The notes: generated from the letters alone by a model not told the origin. Shown: positions 19,203 to 28,610, counted from the stretch's first letter. The stretch is DNA of 37,106 nucleotides from Bacteroidota bacterium (GCA_023480735.1 JAMCXB010000041.1:1-37106); one strand, 5' to 3'. Numbers and translations: made by a program.

Positions 19203-21245
19203 ATGCCAAATACACAAAACGATAGAAATAAAAACGGTCCACCAAAGCGAAGGATCACTCCGCCTAACCTGAAAAGACGACCGAATCAACCTCCTGAGGA
19301 AGACTTCAACTGGAAGACTGGAAGAATAATAATCGGCTGGGCGACGATAATACTAGCGGTTTTCATTGTGATGACGCTGTTCCGCAGCAATGATAATCCG
19401 GAGACTGAAATAACATATAGTCAGTATCAGACATTGCTTGATTCGGGGATGATCAAAGAAGCGGTTATAAAGAAATCCGATATCAACAATTACGATTTTC
19501 ACGGCACACTTAGAGAACCGACTGAAATCACAACCAGTACGGGAAAAAGGACTAAGATAGAGAAATTCAAGGTATTCCTGCCTCAGGCCGGAGACCCAAG
19601 TGTGGTTGCCCAATGGGAAAAGGAAGGCGTGAAGTTCAACTTCGTGAGAGAAAACGATCAGTGGGTGAACGGACTGATCAACTTCTTACCTTGGGTTTTG
19701 TTGATCGGAGTATGGCTTGTTTTCATGCGCCGGATGCAAGGGAACAACACGAAAGGTATTTTCAGCTTTGGCAAGAGCCGTGCAAAGCTAATGACAGAGA
19801 GCCAGGTAAAGGTCACGTTCAATGATGTTGCCGGAGCGGACGAGGCCAAGGAGGAGTTGGGTGAAATTATAGAATTCTTGAAGGAACCGGCGAAGTTCCA
19901 GAGGCTCGGCGGCAAGATCCCTCGTGGCGTATTGCTTCTCGGCCCTCCGGGAGTCGGTAAGACACTCCTTGCCAGAGCAGTGGCGGGCGAAGCGGGCGTC
20001 CCGTTCTTTTCAATCAGCGGTGCAGATTTTGTCGAGATGTTTGTCGGCGTCGGCGCCAGCCGCGTGCGAGATCTATTCGAGACGGCAAAGAAGAATGCGC
20101 CCTGTATAGTCTTCATTGACGAGATCGATGCTGTCGGCAGGCATCGTGGTGCGGGGCTCGGCGGTGGTCACGACGAACGCGAACAGACTCTGAATCAGCT
20201 TCTAGTCGAGATGGACGGGTTCGAACAAAACAGCGGCGTCATAATAATAGCCGCCACAAACCGACCGGACGTTCTCGATCCTGCTCTACTTCGTCCCGGT
20301 AGGTTTGACAGACAGGTTGTCGTCGATCGACCGGATGTAAAGGGACGAGAAGGAATATTGAAAGTCCACACCAAGAATGTTCCTCTCGGGCCTGAGGTGG
20401 ACCTTAGCGTCATAGCAAGAGAGACACCGGGCTTTGCCGGTGCCGAGCTTGCTAACCTGGTGAATGAAGCTGCCCTGTTGGCCGCGCGGAGGAACAATGT
20501 AAGCGTCAGCATGTCGGATATGGAAGAGGCAAAAGACAAGGTCATGATGGGCCCGGAGCGGAAGAGCACGATTATTTCGGACGAAGAAAAGAAAGTAACA
20601 GCGTATCATGAATCGGGTCACGTGCTTGTAGCTAAGATGGTCCCCGAGGCCGACCCCGTCCACAAGGTTACGATTATTCCCCGCGGAAGGGCTCTTGGAG
20701 TCACGACATATCTTCCGATAGACGAAAAGCACACATACTCCCGCGAATATCTGCTTGCCATGATCACGTACGCGCTCGGCGGACGAGCGGCAGAGAAAAT
20801 TGTTTTCGGCAAATACACCACCGGCGCCGGTAACGACATCGAGAAGGCCACTACCATTGCCAGGAAGATGGTATGCGAGTGGGGGATGAGCGATAAGCTT
20901 GGACCGCTGACATGGGGAGAGAACGAACAGGAGATATTTCTCGGTAGAGAGATAACAAAGCACAGAAACTACAGCGAAAAGACCGCGATCGAAATAGATG
21001 AAGAAATAAGAGGAATCGTACTGAAATGCATGACTCGGGCAGAAGAAATAATCAACGAGCACAAGGATGCATTGGACAGACTGGCGAGTGCCCTCCTCGA
21101 ACGAGAGATTCTCGACGCGGAAGAAGTAGGCAAGTCGATTAAAGGTGAAGAGCTTCCTCCCTTTGTCAAACCGAACGGCAACGGGAAGAGCCAGCCTGAG
21201 GTATCAAGCGGGCAGGTTACGACGACACAACAGGGCAAGAATTAA
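19203..21245 (+). CDS. ftsH: ATP-dependent zinc metalloprotease FtsH
   Basis: This 680-residue membrane-anchored AAA+ protease degrades unassembled or damaged membrane proteins and short-lived cytosolic regulators. It has two N-terminal transmembrane helices (about 42-61 and 158-177) around a periplasmic domain. The AAA module has Walker A GPPGVGKT (about 247-254), Walker B FIDEID (about 304-309) and a second-region-of-homology arginine stretch (RPGRFDRQ). The M41 zinc site is HESGH (about 469-473). The N terminus is a basic, Pro/Asn-rich cytosolic tail longer than that of E. coli FtsH. ATG 19203 is set by AGGAG 7 nt upstream. It is third in the tilS-hpt-ftsH operon. Confidence 0.97.
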   Translation: MPNTQNDRNKNGPPKRRITPPNLKRRPNQPPEEDFNWKTGRIIIGWATIILAVFIVMTLFRSNDNPETEITYSQYQTLLDSGMIKEAVIKKSDINNYDFHGTLREPTEITTSTGKRTKIEKFKVFLPQAGDPSVVAQWEKEGVKFNFVRENDQWVNGLINFLPWVLLIGVWLVFMRRMQGNNTKGIFSFGKSRAKLMTESQVKVTFNDVAGADEAKEELGEIIEFLKEPAKFQRLGGKIPRGVLLLGPPGVGKTLLARAVAGEAGVPFFSISGADFVEMFVGVGASRVRDLFETAKKNAPCIVFIDEIDAVGRHRGAGLGGGHDEREQTLNQLLVEMDGFEQNSGVIIIAATNRPDVLDPALLRPGRFDRQVVVDRPDVKGREGILKVHTKNVPLGPEVDLSVIARETPGFAGAELANLVNEAALLAARRNNVSVSMSDMEEAKDKVMMGPERKSTIISDEEKKVTAYHESGHVLVAKMVPEADPVHKVTIIPRGRALGVTTYLPIDEKHTYSREYLLAMITYALGGRAAEKIVFGKYTTGAGNDIEKATTIARKMVCEWGMSDKLGPLTWGENEQEIFLGREITKHRNYSEKTAIEIDEEIRGIVLKCMTRAEEIINEHKDALDRLASALLEREILDAEEVGKSIKGEELPPFVKPNGNGKSQPEVSSGQVTTTQQGKN

Positions 21246-21323
21246 ACCGCGTCGCCATTCACTCCGCATGATTACGGCCTGACAAAACCATGATTGCACA
21301 CTCTTCGGCGCGCAGTTGAATCT

Positions 21324-22001
21324 ATGGGAGAGACTGCCGTCCAGGACGCTGTAGATTTTCGCGGGGAGCTAATAAGAAAAGGCATCCACCTTTTCTCGCT
21401 CGTCATTCCGGCTGTCTACTATTTTATCCCTAAGCCGCTCACGCTGGGGATACTTGTACCCATAACCGTTGCGTTCATCGTCGTAGACCTGGCACGCTAC
21501 GACGTTCCGCTGATTTCCGCCGTATTCTACAGATTCTTCGGCTTCCTTCTTCGAAGGCACGAGGTTGACGAAAAGAAGCATGCGCTTAACGGCGCAACAT
21601 ATATGCTGATCTCGGCGGTCATTTGCATCATAATTTTTCCCAAGTACATCATGGTCACAAGTTTTACGGTTCTAATACTTGCCGATGCGGCTTCGGCCGT
21701 CTTCGGCAAGCGATTCGGGAGACACAAGATATTTCCCGGCACAAGCATGCCTAAGAGTTATGAAGGGTCTCTCGCATTCATAATCGCCGGTATTGTCGGG
21801 GTCGCCCTGACTCCAAAAGCAGATTATTGGGTTGCGGAATATCTGATAGGCATTGCGGCAACAGTCGTAGCCTCCGTTGCCGAAGTAGTATCGTATAACG
21901 TGGTGGATGACAACATTGCGGTCCCAATTGCATTCGGCCTGACAATGTGGGCCTTATACGTAATATTTCTCCCGCATATCAACGTTTTCTTCCTCGGCTA
22001 A
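21324..22001 (+). CDS. CTP-type lipid/prenol kinase of the SEC59/DGK1/VTE5 family
   Basis: This 225-residue polytopic membrane protein has about seven hydrophobic helices. It contains the family's N-terminal RKGIHL motif (about 19-24), a cytosolic loop LRRHEVDEKKHALNGATYML, the stretch LADAASAVFGKRFG, and KSYEGSLAF. These match dolichol kinase/phytol kinase/diacylglycerol kinase proteins, which phosphorylate lipid alcohols using CTP. Which alcohol is used cannot be told. A prenol is plausible because dxr and a UbiA prenyltransferase are also in this window. The start is uncertain: ATG 21324 lacks a Shine-Dalgarno site, and an in-frame TTG lies at 21294. It follows ftsH by 78 bp, and its stop overlaps the mpg stop by 4 bp. 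Confidence 0.78.
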   Translation: MGETAVQDAVDFRGELIRKGIHLFSLVIPAVYYFIPKPLTLGILVPITVAFIVVDLARYDVPLISAVFYRFFGFLLRRHEVDEKKHALNGATYMLISAVICIIIFPKYIMVTSFTVLILADAASAVFGKRFGRHKIFPGTSMPKSYEGSLAFIIAGIVGVALTPKADYWVAEYLIGIAATVVASVAEVVSYNVVDDNIAVPIAFGLTMWALYVIFLPHINVFFLG

Positions 22002-22603
22002 CGTCTGCTGAGGAATTCGCTCCCCTTCAAAAAAAACCTCCATTTAGAATCCTTCCCTACTCTGATGCCGATTCTCGTCGAACTGCCAATCGCATCTCTG
22101 TCGATCACGTAGTCGTCGTCGGCAAGGAACAGCCTGTTGCCCGTAAGCTTCTCTCCATTCAATTCACGGTCGATTCCCATCGCCTGGCAAAGCTTGGCGG
22201 GACCGTTTGTCAGATTGTGAAGATTGTCAATTCCCCGACGCTTCTTCATCTCTTCAATCCCGTACAGAGGCGCCAAAGCCCTTACGAGAAGGGCAGCCGG
22301 GAAGCCAATTTTATCCGTGACAATATTGAAACAGAAGTGCATACCATACGTAAAGTAGACGTAAGATACCCCACCGTCTTCAAACATCACCTTATTTCGC
22401 TCGGTCATTCCGTGGGCCGCATGGCTCGCAGGATCATCGCCGATGTATGCTTCGACCTCCACAATCCTGCCGGCAAGTGTCTTCCCGTGCATCTTCCTTA
22501 CCAGAACTTTACCGAGGATTTCCGGCACGAGTTCCAGAGTATCCTTACGGTAGAATTCCGACGGTAAAGGGGAATACACTTTGGCGGCTCTCTTCCGGGA
22601 CAT
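21998..22603 (-). CDS. mpg: DNA-3-methyladenine glycosylase, AAG/MPG type
   Basis: This 201-residue protein belongs to the mammalian-type alkyladenine glycosylase family, which excises 3-methyladenine, hypoxanthine and related damaged purines. The catalytic Glu lies in IVEVEAYIGDDPASHA (about 47-62). The intercalating-loop region SYVYFTYGMHFCFNIV (about 80-95) and LTNGPAKLCQAMGI (about 130-143) are also conserved, and the length is typical for bacteria. ATG 22603 follows AAGG by 7 nt. It is convergent with the prenol kinase gene (stops TAG and TAA share the bases CTAA), and lies 70 bp downstream of ruvB, perhaps co-transcribed with it as a repair pair. Confidence 0.93.
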   Translation of the reverse strand: MSRKRAAKVYSPLPSEFYRKDTLELVPEILGKVLVRKMHGKTLAGRIVEVEAYIGDDPASHAAHGMTERNKVMFEDGGVSYVYFTYGMHFCFNIVTDKIGFPAALLVRALAPLYGIEEMKKRRGIDNLHNLTNGPAKLCQAMGIDRELNGEKLTGNRLFLADDDYVIDRDAIGSSTRIGIRVGKDSKWRFFLKGSEFLSRR

Positions 22604-22673
22604 CGTTCCGCCTTATCTATGGATTAGTTCGATGAAACTGTGCAAAGTTGAAGACTTTCCAGAACAGGAGAAA

Positions 22674-23762
22674 TCAATTGTCGGTGCTTGGTTCCGACTG
22701 ATCCATCGGCATCTCAATTTGCGTTGAAGATGCTTTCCTCTCCCTGCCGATGAGCTCATAGGCTTTATCGGTGGCCTCCCTTCCCCGCAAGGTCCTTCTC
22801 AAATAGCCCTTCTGCAGGAGGAACGGCTCGTAGACTTCCTCGATAGTGCCGGCGTCTTCCCCGACAACCGCAGCAACTGCATTAACTCCGGCCGGTCCAC
22901 CCTTGTAGTAGTCGATGACCGTCATGAGAATTTTCTTATCCATCTCGTCGAGTCCCGTCTTGTCGACCTCAAGTTGCTGCAGCGCATGTCTTGCAATCTC
23001 CAAAGTGATTTTTCCCTTGTTGCTGACATCGGCGTAGTCGCGAGTGCGCCTGAGGAGGCGGTTTGCTATTCTTGGGGTCCCCCGGCTTCGGCGTGCAATT
23101 TCAAAAGACGAATCGCCGTCGATATGTACATCCAGAATGGAAGCGGACCGTTCCACGATCGACTGCAACTCTTCGTCCTCGTAGTATGCCAGCCGTTCAA
23201 TAATGCCGAACCTTGACCTGAACGGATTGCTGAGAAGACCTGCCCGCGTCGTGGCAGCGACTAGAGTAAAAGGGTTGAGCCCGAGCTGGACGCTCCTTGC
23301 GCCCGGCCCCCTATCGACGACGATCGAGACCTTATAGTCTTCCATGGCTCCGTAAAGGATTTCTTCTACTGCCGCCGGCATGCGGTGAACCTCGTCTATG
23401 AAAAGCACGACGCCATCCTGCATTGCCGTCAGGATTCCCGCAAGATCACCCGGCCTCTCAAGAGACGGGCCCGTGGTAGAAATCAGTTCGGAACCGAGCT
23501 CGTTCGCAATAATGCTCGCAAGAGTGGTTTTCCCAAGTCCCGGAGGTCCCATGAACAACACATGGTCCAGCGCCTCCTTGCGTTTCTTCGCCGCCTCGAT
23601 AAATACCTTGAGCTTGCTTACAATTTTTTTCTGGCCGACGAATTCCCTGAGTACTTTCGGACGGAGCGCCCTGTCGAACTTTGCATCGTCCTCGACCTGG
23701 TTTGGAGTTACTCCCCTTCGCGACTTCGGTTCTTCCCGAAGATTCTTCTTCTGCTTTGCCAC
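22674..23762 (-). CDS. ruvB: Holliday junction branch-migration helicase RuvB
   Basis: This 362-residue AAA+ motor drives branch migration with RuvA. Walker A is GPPGLGKTT (about 70-78), Walker B LFIDEVHRM (about 118-126) and sensor region ATTRAGLLSNPFRSRFGI (about 168-185). The winged-helix C terminus contains YKGGPAGVNAVAAVVGED and EPFLLQKGYLRRTLRGR. The N-terminal stretch RALRPKVLREFVGQ is the usual RuvB opening. The start is GTG 23762 with no clear Shine-Dalgarno site. A basic N-terminal tail of about 27 residues is slightly longer than in many homologues. ruvA and ruvC are not adjacent. Confidence 0.97.
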   Translation of the reverse strand: MAKQKKNLREEPKSRRGVTPNQVEDDAKFDRALRPKVLREFVGQKKIVSKLKVFIEAAKKRKEALDHVLFMGPPGLGKTTLASIIANELGSELISTTGPSLERPGDLAGILTAMQDGVVLFIDEVHRMPAAVEEILYGAMEDYKVSIVVDRGPGARSVQLGLNPFTLVAATTRAGLLSNPFRSRFGIIERLAYYEDEELQSIVERSASILDVHIDGDSSFEIARRSRGTPRIANRLLRRTRDYADVSNKGKITLEIARHALQQLEVDKTGLDEMDKKILMTVIDYYKGGPAGVNAVAAVVGEDAGTIEEVYEPFLLQKGYLRRTLRGREATDKAYELIGRERKASSTQIEMPMDQSEPSTDN

Positions 23763-23914
23763 TTTGTAAAGTTATATGTACCAAGAGTGAAACGCAATTC
23801 GCTCTCTATTAAACGTGCCAAGAAGCATCGCGAGACTTGTATTGATCTCCACGAACCGACGGGGCGTGACACTCCCCCGTCTGAAAGCCGGTGAATCGGC
23901 AATGAAGCTTTGGA

Positions 23915-25216
23915 TCAGAAATGCACTATATCGTTGTATATGACAAATGCCATGAAGAGGAGCAAGATCGCAAAGCCAACCTGCTGTGCAAATATCTTTA
24001 TTTTCGCCGGCACTTCTCTTCTAAAGACGGACTCATAGACGAGGAAGGCCAGGTGGCCGCCGTCCAATGCCGGGAACGGAATTATGTTGAGCACCGCAAG
24101 ACTGATGCTAAGCAGAGCCATGAACCTTAGAAATACTACGAATCCCATCTCGGCACTCTGGGCCGCCAGCTGTGCAATCTTGATCGGCCCGCCTATCGAC
24201 TTCGTAAATGAGACTTTGCCGGTGGCGATTCGAACGAGAGACTGCACGAGCAGTGCCGTGTTGCCAACTGTCTCGTTAAATCCCGCCGGAACGGCGGTCA
24301 GGACGTTGTAATTCAGCTTCTGGATCGGTCCGGTGTACGACATGCCGATCTGAATGCCGATCTTACCGTCAGAATTAGGCATAACCGCAATTTGTTCGAG
24401 CTTGTTATCCCGCTTGACGCCGAGATGAATCAGCGTACCCTTATTCTGCTTTACCAGGTCTACAACCTGAGTATTTGTTGCAATTGCCTGGCCGTCAATT
24501 GACTCGATTACGTCGCCCGGTTGGATGCCGGCTTTGGAAGCTGGCATGTTCGGCTCAACTGCCTCGATAACCGCATGCATGTGATCGGGGTAAAGCCCGA
24601 TTTCTTTGTCCGGCTTAATCAAACCCTTAGGAACGGTTAACGTAGCGATTTGCCCGTCACGATTCACCTTCACCGTAAGCGGGGCGGCTACGTTGTCAAG
24701 ATAAAGATCTGTCTCGACGCCTTCCCAGTTTTTGACGGCCTTGTTGTTTACCGAAAGCAAATCATCGCCCTGCCTGAAGCCTACTTTCTCCGCTACGGAG
24801 TTAGGGGAAACGCTGCCGACTGTCGTGGTCGCGTGGAATAATCTTCCGCTGGCAAGGTTGATCCCATAAAAAATCAGGAATGTCAGCAGGAAGTTCATTA
24901 TGACACCGGCCGACACGACGACCATCCTTTGGTACATCGGTTTTGAGCGGAACTCATTGGGCTGGGGGGGATTTTTCAGAAAATCAGTGTCGAAACTCTC
25001 GTCGACCATTCCGGCAATTTTGACATATCCCCCGATGGGGACCCATGACACACAATAATCGGTATCTCCGATTTTCTTTCCAAACGCTCTCGGCGGAAAT
25101 CCGACAGAAAACGTATCGACTTTCATGCCGAATAGCTTCGCCGCAATGAAGTGCCCGAACTCGTGCACCAGCACGAGTACTCCGATCGTAATAATGAAAT
25201 ATAAAATATAAGTCAT
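23915..25216 (-). CDS. rseP: RIP metalloprotease, site-2 protease RseP
   Basis: This 433-residue intramembrane zinc protease of family M50 has HEFGH in the first helix (18-22) and the second active-site motif NIIPFPALDGGHL in a C-terminal helix (about 382-394). Two PDZ domains lie between them (about 120-200 and 205-290, with SVAEKVGFRQGDDLLSV and PASKAGIQPGDVIESIDG). The family cleaves anti-sigma factors or residual signal peptides inside the membrane. ATG 25216 is 20 bp after the dxr stop, giving the common dxr-rseP pair. Between this gene and ruvB are 152 bp with nothing clear. Confidence 0.95.
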   Translation of the reverse strand: MTYILYFIITIGVLVLVHEFGHFIAAKLFGMKVDTFSVGFPPRAFGKKIGDTDYCVSWVPIGGYVKIAGMVDESFDTDFLKNPPQPNEFRSKPMYQRMVVVSAGVIMNFLLTFLIFYGINLASGRLFHATTTVGSVSPNSVAEKVGFRQGDDLLSVNNKAVKNWEGVETDLYLDNVAAPLTVKVNRDGQIATLTVPKGLIKPDKEIGLYPDHMHAVIEAVEPNMPASKAGIQPGDVIESIDGQAIATNTQVVDLVKQNKGTLIHLGVKRDNKLEQIAVMPNSDGKIGIQIGMSYTGPIQKLNYNVLTAVPAGFNETVGNTALLVQSLVRIATGKVSFTKSIGGPIKIAQLAAQSAEMGFVVFLRFMALLSISLAVLNIIPFPALDGGHLAFLVYESVFRREVPAKIKIFAQQVGFAILLLFMAFVIYNDIVHF

Positions 25217-25236
25217 GCTATAATCTCAACTCTGAG

Positions 25237-26412
25237 CTAATTGGAATGCTCCGTCTCCGCATAGACAAACTGCCTCGCCCGGCGGTCTGCCTCGAAAATC
25301 TCCTCTATGTCGGGAAGACGTTTAGTGGAAATAGACTCGAGGGCTTGCTTGACAAATTCGGCGATCTGGGTAAACCTTATCTTTCTCTTCAGGAAGAGAT
25401 CTACAGCAGCCTCGTTTGCCGCATTGAGAACTGCCGTCGCCGTTCCGCCCTGGCCCAGAGCTTCGTATGCCAGGCTGATAAGCGGAAACTTCCCCACATC
25501 AGGCTTCATGAAAGTAAGCTGGCTCACCTTGCTGAAATCAATCCTTTGGTACTTCGACCGGATGCGCTCAGGGTATGTCAACGCATATTGAATCGGGATC
25601 TTCATGTCGGGCATACCGAGCTGTGCTTTTATCGAGCCGTCGACAAATTCAACCATGGAGTGAATGATGGACTGCGGATGAACCACGATTTCTATCCTGT
25701 CAGGCGGCAGATTGAAGAGATAATGCGCCTCAATAACTTCAAGCCCTTTGTTCATGAGCGTGGCTGAATCGATCGTTATCTTGTTTCCCATCCGCCAGTT
25801 CGGATGGTTCAGCGCTTCCTCAACCGTTACCTTCTCAAGGTCCTCTTTGTTTCGGTTCAAAAACGGCCCGCCCGAGGCAGTCAGTATCAGTTTTGCAATC
25901 GACTCTTTATCTTCACCGGTGAAGCATTGCAGGATCGCGCTGTGTTCACTGTCGACGGGGACAAGATTGGCGTGATACTTACCTGCAGTCTCGTTAACAA
26001 TTTCACCGGCCACAACCATGGTTTCTTTGTTTGCCAGAGCCACAGTTTTCCCCGCCCGAAGTGCCTCCAGAGTCGGGCGCAGACCGGCAAAACCGACTAG
26101 CGAACTGATGAGAACGTCAAATTCTCCCCGCGACATCACTTCCGCCAGACCCGCTTCTCCCGAATAGACCTTCAATTTCTCGCCGTTTAGGTAAGATTGA
26201 AATTGCGCGGCGCGCTGCTCGTCTATTATTACTACTCCAATGGGATTATACTTTTTAACCTGCTGATAGAGCAAATCGATGTTTCTATTCGTGACCAGAT
26301 AAGTCACGTAATAGTCTTCGCCGTGTTCGTTCATGCTGCTGATAACGTCGAGACTGCTCTTCCCGATGGACCCGGTAGAACCGAGTATTGCGATCCCTCT
26401 TCTTGTCCTCAT
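25237..26412 (-). CDS. dxr: 1-deoxy-D-xylulose-5-phosphate reductoisomerase
   Basis: This enzyme makes MEP from DXP in the non-mevalonate isoprenoid pathway. The NADPH-binding GSTGSIGKSSLDVI opens the protein. Metal and substrate motifs VPVDSEHSAILQC, ASGGPF, HPNWRMGNKITIDSATLMNKGLEVIEA and HPQSIIHSMVEF are all intact. ATG 26412 gives 391 residues, the usual length, with AAGAGAA 5 nt upstream. The frame remains open 22 codons further up, but that extension is not family-like. Isoprenoid precursors made here would feed the UbiA prenyltransferase and the prenol kinase encoded nearby. Confidence 0.96.
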   Translation of the reverse strand: MRTRRGIAILGSTGSIGKSSLDVISSMNEHGEDYYVTYLVTNRNIDLLYQQVKKYNPIGVVIIDEQRAAQFQSYLNGEKLKVYSGEAGLAEVMSRGEFDVLISSLVGFAGLRPTLEALRAGKTVALANKETMVVAGEIVNETAGKYHANLVPVDSEHSAILQCFTGEDKESIAKLILTASGGPFLNRNKEDLEKVTVEEALNHPNWRMGNKITIDSATLMNKGLEVIEAHYLFNLPPDRIEIVVHPQSIIHSMVEFVDGSIKAQLGMPDMKIPIQYALTYPERIRSKYQRIDFSKVSQLTFMKPDVGKFPLISLAYEALGQGGTATAVLNAANEAAVDLFLKRKIRFTQIAEFVKQALESISTKRLPDIEEIFEADRRARQFVYAETEHSN

Positions 26413-26717
26413 CAAATTCTCTTTAAACAATTTAAACATGGGGGTTTCCCAAATCAAGAAACAATAAAGGTACCGCATTGACTCATAAATAATGTAACTC
26501 TGGCGAGGTCAGAAAAAGACCGTCGCCTCAAAACTTAGGTAACCCAATGCCGACCTGCGGCATCCCGCATACCCGTAAGGGATGACAATCTATTTGTCCT
26601 TGAAGTGCCAAAACCCGATATGGACGAGCTTGAACCATCCACACTTTAAAAAGAAGCTAAACCTGCTTCTATAGTCTTCTGTACAGTAATTCTTAAGCCT
26701 AAACTATTCCGGGAAAC
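26413..26717. other. Intergenic region without a gene
   Basis: These 305 bases upstream of dxr contain no supportable ORF or RNA gene. The dxr promoter is expected here, but none is clear. The right edge is the 9-bp target duplication of the adjacent inverted-repeat element. Confidence 0.5.
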
Positions 26718-26866
26718 GGGTGGGCGACAAATTTGTGAAACCACTGCCATTCATTAAAATGAACGGCTCAAAAGGGGCTCAAAATCCCGTTCGGGGTTTC
26801 GGGATCTTTCCCAGGCATCCATTTTCAATGGATGCCGATGCCACATTATATTTTTGTCGCAGACCC
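26718..26866. mobile_element. MITE-like element, copy 2 (149 bp), with 9-bp target duplication
   Basis: Terminal inverted repeats GGGTGGGCGACAAA (26718-26731) and TTTGTCGCAGACCC (26853-26866) are abutted exactly by the direct repeat CCGGGAAAC (26709-26717 and 26867-26875), a perfect 9-bp target-site duplication. The core has a 10-bp stem, 3-nt loop hairpin (26814-26836) and a GAACGG/CCGTTC pair. The outer 20 or so bases at each side match the copy at 16918-17036, whereas the cores do not align. It carries no ORF. It is inserted in a decayed permease gene. Confidence 0.8.
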
Positions 26867-27165
26867 CCGGGAAACGGTCTGACCGGAGTATACCTGACAT
26901 TCGCCTTGAGTGCTTTGTCATAATATGCTCCCCTTCTCATCAGCCCGTCTGAAGTATTTGGAATGCTGGAGATTCCATCGGGGTCGTCACTTGCGCCACC
27001 CGACGATTTAGTGTCGACTCTTTCCTTATTCATGCTTCGCAGAGAATTTGCCGCCGTATAGAGAAGAAAAGCGCCGAATATTAAACTGAGTATATATGCG
27101 CTCAACAGCGCGCCGGTTGTGGTCGCAGTCTCCAGAAACATCCCCAACCGGACATCGGCAATCCG
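26867..27165 (-). pseudogene. TauE/SafE-type permease remnant
   Basis: Read on the minus strand, the frame gives VRLGMFLETATTTGALLSAY, then IFGAFLLYTAANSLRSM, then GAYYDKALKANVRYTPVRPF. This is the middle of a sulfite-exporter TauE/SafE family membrane protein, including the typical SxYYD segment after the helix pair. The N-terminal third is missing (the sequence switches to a GH3 fragment), some residues between two helices appear lost, and the C-terminal part is cut off by the inverted-repeat element at 26866. The family assignment rests on pattern memory, so I hold it moderately. It cannot be functional. Confidence 0.6.
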
Positions 27166-27590
27166 TTGTTTGACATAACTTCAGAAGCACGATTCCTTCC
27201 ATGGCGGCACAGTATGCTATCCGCTGATGCTCCGGGGTGTTCGCCAATGCAGAATCGGGAGTGCGGGTATGATCAAATAAACCAAGTTCGAGCATGACCC
27301 TCAGCATCCTCCGCACTTTGTCGTCGATTGTGCTGACTTTCACCTCGCCAGACTTGATTGCGGGAAGCAGAGTGCTGTCGTTCAGGTATTGATCCGTGCA
27401 CTGCTCCCCAGTCAGACATTACCAGCCCCTTGAAGCCCCAGTATTCCTGGTTGTTCGCGGCTAAATGCTTCACGGTTGCTGCTACTCCCTCGCTCTGCAC
27501 ACCTTCGAAGTAGCTCACAGCCATCCTCGCGGTCAGATACAAATCTTCGTCGTAACCTTCAAACGTGCGCCTTCCAATCGGCAGGCGCAC
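27166..27590 (-). pseudogene. Glycoside hydrolase family 3 (beta-glucosidase-like) remnant
   Basis: The minus strand encodes GRRTFEGYDEDLYLTARMAV, then VQSEGVAATVKHLAANNQE, directly followed by WGFKGLVMSDWGAVH. These are GH3 catalytic-domain motifs, including the nucleophile Asp of MSDWG. About 70 residues normally found between the last two are deleted. After DWGAVH the frame shifts and continues as LLPAIKSGEVKVSTIDDKVR, then PEHQRIAYCAAMEGIVLLK, again GH3. The remnant runs straight into permease sequence near 27165 and stops at the IS1380 remnant at 27590. It has multiple lesions and no plausible start or end. Confidence 0.82.
27565..27590. repeat. 26-bp imperfect palindrome at the GH3/IS1380 junction
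   Basis: Eleven of 13 symmetric pairs match, with perfect outer arms GTGCGCCT and AGGCGCAC. Because of the symmetry, both strands encode RLPIGRR in the frames leading into the two abutting remnants, and the mismatches fall at third codon positions of both frames. Confidence 0.6.
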
Positions 27591-27591
27591 A

Positions 27592-28463
27592 ATGCTGACG
27601 CAGAGCCTTACACATTTTGGCGGGGTGTATCTGTTTCATCAATTCCTTCAACAGATCCGGTTGCGCTCCTACTTATCGTGGTACTTGTCAGTCGAAGAAC
27701 GTAACACACGGTACAGTCTGACAGAAATGTTGCTTGCGTTGGTGTATCCGATGATATTCGGATTAGAGAAGATAGAAGTCTCCGCGCTTCTCAAAACCAA
27801 TGGTGTTTTCTGGCAAAGCCATCACTTTGTGACAATATCTCACAGGACTTCCTCACTTTCCCGATCCTACTACCCTCCGGCGATTTCTAGTTCGCTCTGC
27901 GCCAGAACTCTTACCGCAAGTTCGCGATGTGCACAACGAACTGCGAACCCATTTCCTTGCTCTGCCGAGCACTCCTTCGAGTCTCTGGCTCAACTGTGAC
28001 TCCACAGCGCGGACACTCTATGGGAACCAGGAAGGGGTTGTGAAGGGATATAATCCTTCTCATCCCGGCAGGAAATCTTACCATCCTCTGATTGTAACCG
28101 AAAGTCATCGCAGTGATTGTCTCGGCGGATTACTTCGTCCTGGCAATGCCCATACTGCCGAGGGGATTAAGGAACTCTTCAACTCCCACACATTCCTTTG
28201 AAGCGAATGCGTTCTATGCCGAGCTATCACTCCTTGCATACAATTTGATTACTTGGTTCAAGCGTCTGTGTCTTCCAAAAGAATGGCAATCTTATACGCT
28301 CTCAACAATCCGTAATCGCCTCTTGTTGATACCAAACCAGGTTTGTACGCTCGCGGAACATCCCCACACTGCGCTTTCCACGAAACAGCTTGTACCAAAG
28401 ATGTCTTCGACTATGCCCAGCATAAAATCAAAAAACTTTCACCGCTATTATGATCTCTACTAA
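27592..28463 (+). pseudogene. Degenerate IS1380-family transposase
   Basis: Three frames together read as an IS1380-type DDE transposase: an N-terminal piece (LTHFGGVYLFHQFLQQIRLR, LLALVYPMIFGLEKIEVSAL; 27592 to about 27815), then, after a frameshift, LTGLPHFPDPTTLRRFLV, LWLNCDSTARTLYGNQEG and GYNPSHPGRKSYHPL (about 27838-28200) with the first catalytic Asp in the DST motif. A C-terminal piece in a third frame has LLAYNLITWFKRLCLPKEWQ and TIRNRLLLIP (about 28200-28463). About 100 or more residues between the second and third pieces are missing, so the element is dead. No terminal inverted repeats were found. The left end abuts the GH3 remnant. Confidence 0.82.
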
Positions 28464-28557
28464 ACAATCACAAAAATATCCCCCTGCAAGAGTGATCCGA
28501 AAAAAAAGCCACTTTTCACGCAGGTTTTGAGCACATAGACACATTACGCAGCGGCAA

Positions 28558-28586
28558 TTGATTTGGTGTAATACATTTGTTATAAT
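28558..28586 (+). promoter_or_regulatory. Sigma-70-type promoter for the abrB-doc pair
   Basis: TTGATT (28558-28563) and a perfect TATAAT (28581-28586) are separated by 17 bp. The antitoxin ATG is 24 nt downstream and preceded by AGGAG (28598-28602). Confidence 0.6.
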
Positions 28587-28610
28587 TTAATATAAATAGG
28601 AGAATTTGCC

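Noticed and set aside
20286-21062. 258-codon minus-strand ORF
   Set aside because: It is antisense to the conserved ftsH protease domain and has no family resemblance.
28461-28560. Possible attC on the far side of the abrB-doc pair
   Set aside because: No GTTRRRY/RYYYAAC pair or inverted arms could be found; only a CACATAGACACATTA phrase similar to the core of the element at 16918-17036.
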